Source: Stutzerimonas decontaminans (lineage in GTDB: Bacteria > Pseudomonadota > Gammaproteobacteria > Pseudomonadales > Pseudomonadaceae). Taken from it: DNA of 64,000 nucleotides. Positions 60,261 through 64,000 of the stretch are shown here, piece by piece. The DNA lies in contig NZ_CP007509.1 of the NCBI RefSeq assembly GCF_000661915.1, positions 2,249,501 to 2,313,500 of the forward strand, written 5' to 3'. Each line of letters starts with the position of its first letter. Position 1 is the first letter of the stretch. The notes under the pieces were generated by a model. The model had not been told where the DNA came from and ran no database searches. It worked only from the letters and a program-made list of their open reading frames with translations. A program made the translations under genes and the position numbers.

Positions 60261-60373
60261 TGGCCGGCGTAAGGACAGGCTGACGAGGCAACCCAGAATC
60301 GCCCGGTAGCGGTCGTCGAGCTCGAGCGGATGCGAATCGTTTCATTGACACCCGGATGCCAAACAGAGAGCAT

Positions 60374-60388
60374 TGTTACGATATAACA
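60374..60388. promoter_or_regulatory. Zur-like box upstream of the TonB receptor
   Basis: The 15-base dyad TGTTACGATATAACA is close to the Zur consensus core GTTATAATATAAC (two mismatches) and unlike a Fur box. It overlaps a TATAAC -10-like element and lies 20 bases before the receptor ATG. It would be expected to repress the receptor when zinc is sufficient. Family knowledge plus inference. Confidence 0.6.
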
Positions 60389-60407
60389 TCGGTATCTGAG
60401 TTAAAGC

Positions 60408-62519
60408 ATGAATAACGCAAGTGCGGTAGTGAAATGGGCGGGTTGCGGAGCGGCATTGATGCTGGCGGGTGCGCCGCTGGCTGTGGCAGAGGACGCGGCG
60501 GTACTGGATTCGGTCATCATCACGGCCGATCAGGAACGCGCCGATGGACCGGTTCAGGGCTACCGTGCCAACCGCTCGCGCAGCGCGACGAAAACCGACA
60601 CGCCCATCGAGGAAATACCTCAGTCGATCAGCGTCGTTCCAGCATCCGTGCTGCGGGATCTGGACAGCCCACGCGTCGAAAAGGCGCTGGATTTCGCCGG
60701 CGGCGTCGCCAGGCAGAACGATTTCGGCGGCCTGACCATGTACGAGTACAGCGTGCGCGGGTTGACCACCGGTGAGTTCTATAAAGATGGGTTCAGCGTC
60801 AACCGTGGTTACATGAACCCGCCGGATGCTTCCAGTATCGAGCGGGTCGAAGTGCTCAAGGGGCCTTCTGCCAGCCTTTACGGACGCGGCGATCCGGGCG
60901 GCACGATCAATATCGTCAGCAAGCGGCCGCAGCTGGACAGCTTTGCCCGTCTCGATCTAAGCGCCGGTCGCTGGGATCGCTATCGCACCGCGCTGGACGT
61001 GAATACGCCACTCGATGAAGACGGCAACATGCTCTATCGCATGAATATCGCCGTCGAAGACAACAACAGTTTCCGCGACCACCGCGAGGCTGAGCGCCAG
61101 TTCGTCGCGCCGTCCTTCAGCTGGGAATTGAGCCCAGACACGCGATTACTGGTGCAGGCTGAGGTGGTGCGCAACCGCCAGACCTTCGATCGCGGTGTGG
61201 TCGCGCCGGGAGGCGACCTGGGCAAGGTGTCCCGCTCAGCTTTCTATGGCGAGCCCTCGGATGGGCCGATCAGCAACGACAACGAAACGCTGCAGGCCGA
61301 ACTCGAACACGACCTCAACGAGGTCTGGACCCTGCGCCTGGCCAGCCACTACAAGCAGGGCCGGATGGACGGTTACGCCACCGAAGCGGCTGCGGTTGCC
61401 GACGATGACCGCACCCTGACACGCAACCTGCGCTATCGCGACTACGATTGGCAGGACGCAATCACCCAGCTGGAGCTGCGCGGGCGCTTCGATACCGGCT
61501 CGATCGAGCATCAGCTGTTGATCGGCACCGAGTACGAGCGCTACGCCCTGAGCGAATCCATGCTGCGCTCCAACAACCTGCGCACCATCGATCTCTACAA
61601 CCCGGTCTACGGTGCACCGCGTCCGGCGTTCAACCCGGCGCGTACGGTTGACCGCAATGAGCTGGTGCATAGCCGGGCGCTGAACCTGCAGGACCAGATT
61701 CGCTTTACCGACAAGCTCTTTGGCGTTATCGGCGCCCGCTATGATCACTACGAACAACGCCTGGACAATGAGGTTGCCGGCCGGCGCACCGAGCAGACCC
61801 ATGAAAAGGTTACGCCGCGTGTTGGCGTGCTCTATCAGCTGGTGCCGGAGGTCGGGCTGTTCGCCAACGCCTCTCAGTCGTTCAAGCCAAACAATGGTGC
61901 GGACTTCAGCGGCGCGACGTTCGATCCAGAAGAGGGCGTGGGTTATGAGGCTGGGGTCAAGCTCGACCTGTTCCATGGACGACTCGGGCTCACCGCCGCC
62001 GCCTTCCATCTGACCAAGGAAAACGTGCTGACCAGCGACCCGGTGAACGACGGTTTTCAGATAGCAGCGGGTGAGGTGCGCAGTCGCGGGATTGACCTGC
62101 AGCTGGCCGGGCAGCTGACCGACGCGATTCGGGTGATCGGAGGCTATGCCTACGTGGATGCCGAGGTGACTCGCGACAACACCCTGGCTAGCGGCAGCCG
62201 GCTGCTCAACGTGCCACGCCACAGCGGCAGCCTGCTGACTACCTACGAATTCCTCGATGGCGATCTCAGCGGGCTCTCCATTGGCGGCGCGGTGAACTAC
62301 GTGGGTGACCGGGCAGGGCAGGCCGATAGCGACTTCGAGTTGCCGTCGTACACGACCGTGGATCTGCTGGCGCGCTACAAGGCGACGGAAAAGCTGACCC
62401 TCGGCATGAACCTGAACAACGCTTTCGACCGGACCTACTACGAGCGTTCCTACAGCAATGTCTGGGTCATGCCGGGTGAGCCGCGCAACCTGAGCGTAAG
62501 TCTGTCCATGGAGCTCTGA
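60408..62519 (+). CDS. TonB-dependent outer-membrane receptor (siderophore/metallophore type)
   Basis: Outer-membrane beta-barrel receptor of 703 residues that imports a ligand with energy from TonB-ExbBD. It has a signal peptide (MLAGAPLAVAEDA end), a TonB box-like VLDSVIITA, a plug domain (about 50-175) with the PQSISVVP segment and RVEVLKGPSASLYGRGDPGG, and a 22-strand-type barrel ending with a C-terminal aromatic/Leu residue (SVSLSMEL). There is no FecA-type signalling N-terminus. The Zur-like box suggests a zinc or zincophore substrate. From memory, P. aeruginosa CntO is of similar length; the true ligand is unknown. Confidence 0.93.
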   Translation: MNNASAVVKWAGCGAALMLAGAPLAVAEDAAVLDSVIITADQERADGPVQGYRANRSRSATKTDTPIEEIPQSISVVPASVLRDLDSPRVEKALDFAGGVARQNDFGGLTMYEYSVRGLTTGEFYKDGFSVNRGYMNPPDASSIERVEVLKGPSASLYGRGDPGGTINIVSKRPQLDSFARLDLSAGRWDRYRTALDVNTPLDEDGNMLYRMNIAVEDNNSFRDHREAERQFVAPSFSWELSPDTRLLVQAEVVRNRQTFDRGVVAPGGDLGKVSRSAFYGEPSDGPISNDNETLQAELEHDLNEVWTLRLASHYKQGRMDGYATEAAAVADDDRTLTRNLRYRDYDWQDAITQLELRGRFDTGSIEHQLLIGTEYERYALSESMLRSNNLRTIDLYNPVYGAPRPAFNPARTVDRNELVHSRALNLQDQIRFTDKLFGVIGARYDHYEQRLDNEVAGRRTEQTHEKVTPRVGVLYQLVPEVGLFANASQSFKPNNGADFSGATFDPEEGVGYEAGVKLDLFHGRLGLTAAAFHLTKENVLTSDPVNDGFQIAAGEVRSRGIDLQLAGQLTDAIRVIGGYAYVDAEVTRDNTLASGSRLLNVPRHSGSLLTTYEFLDGDLSGLSIGGAVNYVGDRAGQADSDFELPSYTTVDLLARYKATEKLTLGMNLNNAFDRTYYERSYSNVWVMPGEPRNLSVSLSMEL

Positions 62520-62526
62520 ATCTGTA

Positions 62527-62554
62527 CATCAGCGGGCGCTGTCGCCCGCTGATG
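62527..62554. terminator. Bidirectional hairpin between TonB receptor and TAXI gene
   Basis: A perfect 12-bp stem CATCAGCGGGCG / CGCCCGCTGATG with a CTGT loop, seven bases after the receptor stop and eight bases from the TAXI stop. Very stable, without a long T-run. Confidence 0.8.
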
Positions 62555-62562
62555 GCAGCTTC

Positions 62563-63543
62563 TTACAGCCAACCCTTCTCCTTGTAATAACGCTCGGCGC
62601 CCTCGTGCAGTGGCGCAGTCAGGCCGACGCGAATCATGTCTTCGGCTTTGAGATCGGCAAAGGCCGGATGCAGACGCTTGAACCGGTCGAGGTTGTCGAA
62701 TACCGACTTGACCAGCTGATAGACGACCTCCGGGTCGGTCTTGCTGGTGGTTGCCAGCACGGCCTTACCGCCGATCGACGGAATGGCGCCGTCCACACCC
62801 GGGTAGAGCCCGGCGGGGATTTCCACGGCACTGTAGTAATCGGCCTTGGCCAGCAGGCTGTCGATCTCGGCGCCCCGCACCGGAATGATCCTGCCCTTCA
62901 CATTGGTCAAGGCTTCCTGGATTGCACCGCTCGGATGGCCGACCACATAGGTGATGGCGTCCAGGTTGTTGTCACCCAAGGCGGAAGCCATTTCCGCCGG
63001 TTTGAGTTCCGCGGCCAGGGCGAAGCTGGCATTCGTCCAGCCCTTGGCCTGCATGACTTCCTCGAAGGTGTCGCGACTGCCTGATCCGGGCACGCCGATG
63101 TTCACCCGTTTGCCTTCGAGTCCGGCCAGATCGGTGATGCCGCTGTCGTTGCGGACGACCACGGTGAGAATCTCCGATTGCAGTGAGAACACGGCGCGCA
63201 GTTCGACCGCGCCTTCCTTGTCGAAGGGCGCCAGGCCTTGCAGCGCCTTGTGCTGATGGTCGGACTGGATGAAGCCGAAGTCGTACTCGCCTTTGTGTAA
63301 GGAGACGATGTTGGTCACGCTGCCCGCGGTCGAGGGTGCGTTGCATTTGATGGCGGGCTTCACTTCGGCACGATTGAGGAAGCGGCACACCGACTGGCCG
63401 GCGGTGTAGTACACGCCGGTCTGCCCTCCGGTGCCGATGGTGATGAAGCGCTCCTGCGCCAGCACGCTGGTGCTGACCAAAGCGCCGGCGAGTGCGCCGG
63501 CCAGGGTGATGCCGAACAGGCCGTTACGGATCTGGTGGTTCAT
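62563..63543 (-). CDS. TAXI-family TRAP transporter solute-binding protein
   Basis: A periplasmic receptor of 326 residues with a signal peptide (LAGALAGALVSTSVLA) and the TAXI/TRAP pattern: ITIGTGGQTGVYYTAGQSVCRF, read in two parts, and DFGFIQSDHQHKAL. The later KRVNIGVPGSGSRDTFEEV loop is the ligand domain typical of the family. TAXI proteins bind dicarboxylates or glutamate, mostly unresolved. It follows ridA on the same strand with 76 bases between. Membrane subunits, if any, would be upstream of ridA, outside the window. Confidence 0.92.
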   Translation of the reverse strand: MNHQIRNGLFGITLAGALAGALVSTSVLAQERFITIGTGGQTGVYYTAGQSVCRFLNRAEVKPAIKCNAPSTAGSVTNIVSLHKGEYDFGFIQSDHQHKALQGLAPFDKEGAVELRAVFSLQSEILTVVVRNDSGITDLAGLEGKRVNIGVPGSGSRDTFEEVMQAKGWTNASFALAAELKPAEMASALGDNNLDAITYVVGHPSGAIQEALTNVKGRIIPVRGAEIDSLLAKADYYSAVEIPAGLYPGVDGAIPSIGGKAVLATTSKTDPEVVYQLVKSVFDNLDRFKRLHPAFADLKAEDMIRVGLTAPLHEGAERYYKEKGWL

Positions 63544-63619
63544 TGCGGTTCCCTCTTGTTTGTATTGTGGGTGGTTGCAACTGCGGTGTGGCCGGCGCAG
63601 GAACGATAGACCGCTGTGG

Positions 63620-63973
63620 TCAGGCGCGTGCGGCGATCACCATGATCTCGACCAGCACCTCGGGTGAGGCCAGACGCGCCTGCACCGTCGCCCGTGCCGG
63701 TGCGCAGCCTGCTGGCAGCCAGTCGCTCCAGACCTCGTTCATGGCGGCGAAGTCGGCGTCGATGTCCTTCAGCCAGATCTGCGCGCTGAGCAGGTTTTCG
63801 CGACTGGAGCCGGCGGCGGCCAGCAGCCGGTCGATCTTCGCCAGCACCTCGCGGGTCTGTCCGGCGGCATCCAGGCCGCGGTCGTCCGGCACCTGGCCGG
63901 CGAGGAACACAAGGTCTGCATGAATGACCGCGGCGGACATGCGCGGATTGCTCTCGATGCGGTGCAAGGGCAT
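63620..63973 (-). CDS. RidA family protein (YjgF/YER057c/UK114)
   Basis: A 117-residue RidA-like enamine/imine deaminase candidate. It has the typical HADLVFLAGQVPDD strand region, SAQIWLKDID and the terminal APARATVQARLASPEVLVEI region, in which the carboxylate-binding arginine is in the ARATVQ segment. AGAGGAAACC precedes the ATG at 63973. Cotranscription with the TAXI receptor gene is likely. Substrates are reactive 2-aminoacrylate-type imines in the parent family; the subgroup is unknown. The rest of the operon, if any, lies outside the window. Confidence 0.9.
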   Translation of the reverse strand: MPLHRIESNPRMSAAVIHADLVFLAGQVPDDRGLDAAGQTREVLAKIDRLLAAAGSSRENLLSAQIWLKDIDADFAAMNEVWSDWLPAGCAPARATVQARLASPEVLVEIMVIAARA

Positions 63974-64000
63974 ATCGGTTTCCTCTTTGGAGTGGTCAGG

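Overview
The window is a 64 kb stretch of gene-dense, high-GC gammaproteobacterial chromosome. It looks like a Pseudomonas-group genome, most likely the Stutzerimonas (P. stutzeri) lineage. The genus-level call rests on content: a FimL-type ChpA N-terminal homologue, an aerobic-pseudomonad lysine decarboxylase, the fatty-acid cis/trans isomerase Cti, a cysI-DUF934 pair and an mltD-gloB-rnhA-dnaQ block. From memory, the order from fabI to nfuA follows the PA1806-PA1852 segment of P. aeruginosa PAO1, with local insertions. The species cannot be fixed from the window. I saw no rRNA, tRNA, CRISPR array, insertion sequence, integrase or prophage, so this is backbone with a few accessory genes.

Layout. 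1-9 kb: the tail of an SDR gene, then a leftward operon of two tandem YejA/NppA-type solute-binding proteins, two permeases, a double ATPase and fabI, whose start lies inside the end of the ATPase gene. 9-15 kb: an HDOD regulator, the three-LysM transglycosylase mltD, gloB divergent from a methyltransferase gene, then rnhA and dnaQ. 15-28 kb: lysine decarboxylase, dienoyl-CoA isomerase, fimL-nudC, a TSUP permease, a leftward SDR/kinase/SCP2 group, sohB and acuI. 28-35 kb: cysI-DUF934, two 33-residue micro-ORFs, DUF2970, Hsp20, a leucine-rich-repeat/protein-kinase fusion, an RlmN-family radical SAM enzyme and an MFS permease. 36-42 kb: DUF1883, EamA, pnuC with a NadR-type kinase, an acyltransferase, and a GAF-GGDEF-EAL gene broken at a run of eight C. 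42-51 kb: metH, cti, nfuA and an overlapping REC-CheC/PAS-GGDEF pair. 51-64 kb: topoisomerase IB, a DUF421 protein with a zinc-ribbon tail, small hypotheticals, a Cache chemoreceptor, uppP, a frameshifted hydrolase, a YbiT-like ABC-F protein, a TonB receptor behind a Zur-like box, a TAXI solute receptor and RidA.

Functional themes. Several genes deal with membrane lipid and stress (fabI, cti, hsp20, uppP, mltD, sohB). Others deal with sulfur, methionine and Fe-S metabolism (cysI, metH, nfuA), acyl-CoA catabolism (dienoyl-CoA isomerase, SDR, kinase, SCP2, acuI), NAD salvage (pnuC and kinase, nudC) and surface or second-messenger signalling (fimL, HDOD, two c-di-GMP proteins, the chemoreceptor). 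No single new multi-gene system is obvious. The best leads are the C8 frameshift, the two conserved-looking micro-ORFs, the LRR-kinase next to the RlmN paralogue, the Zur-like and IscR-like promoter sites, and the REC-CheC/GGDEF pair.
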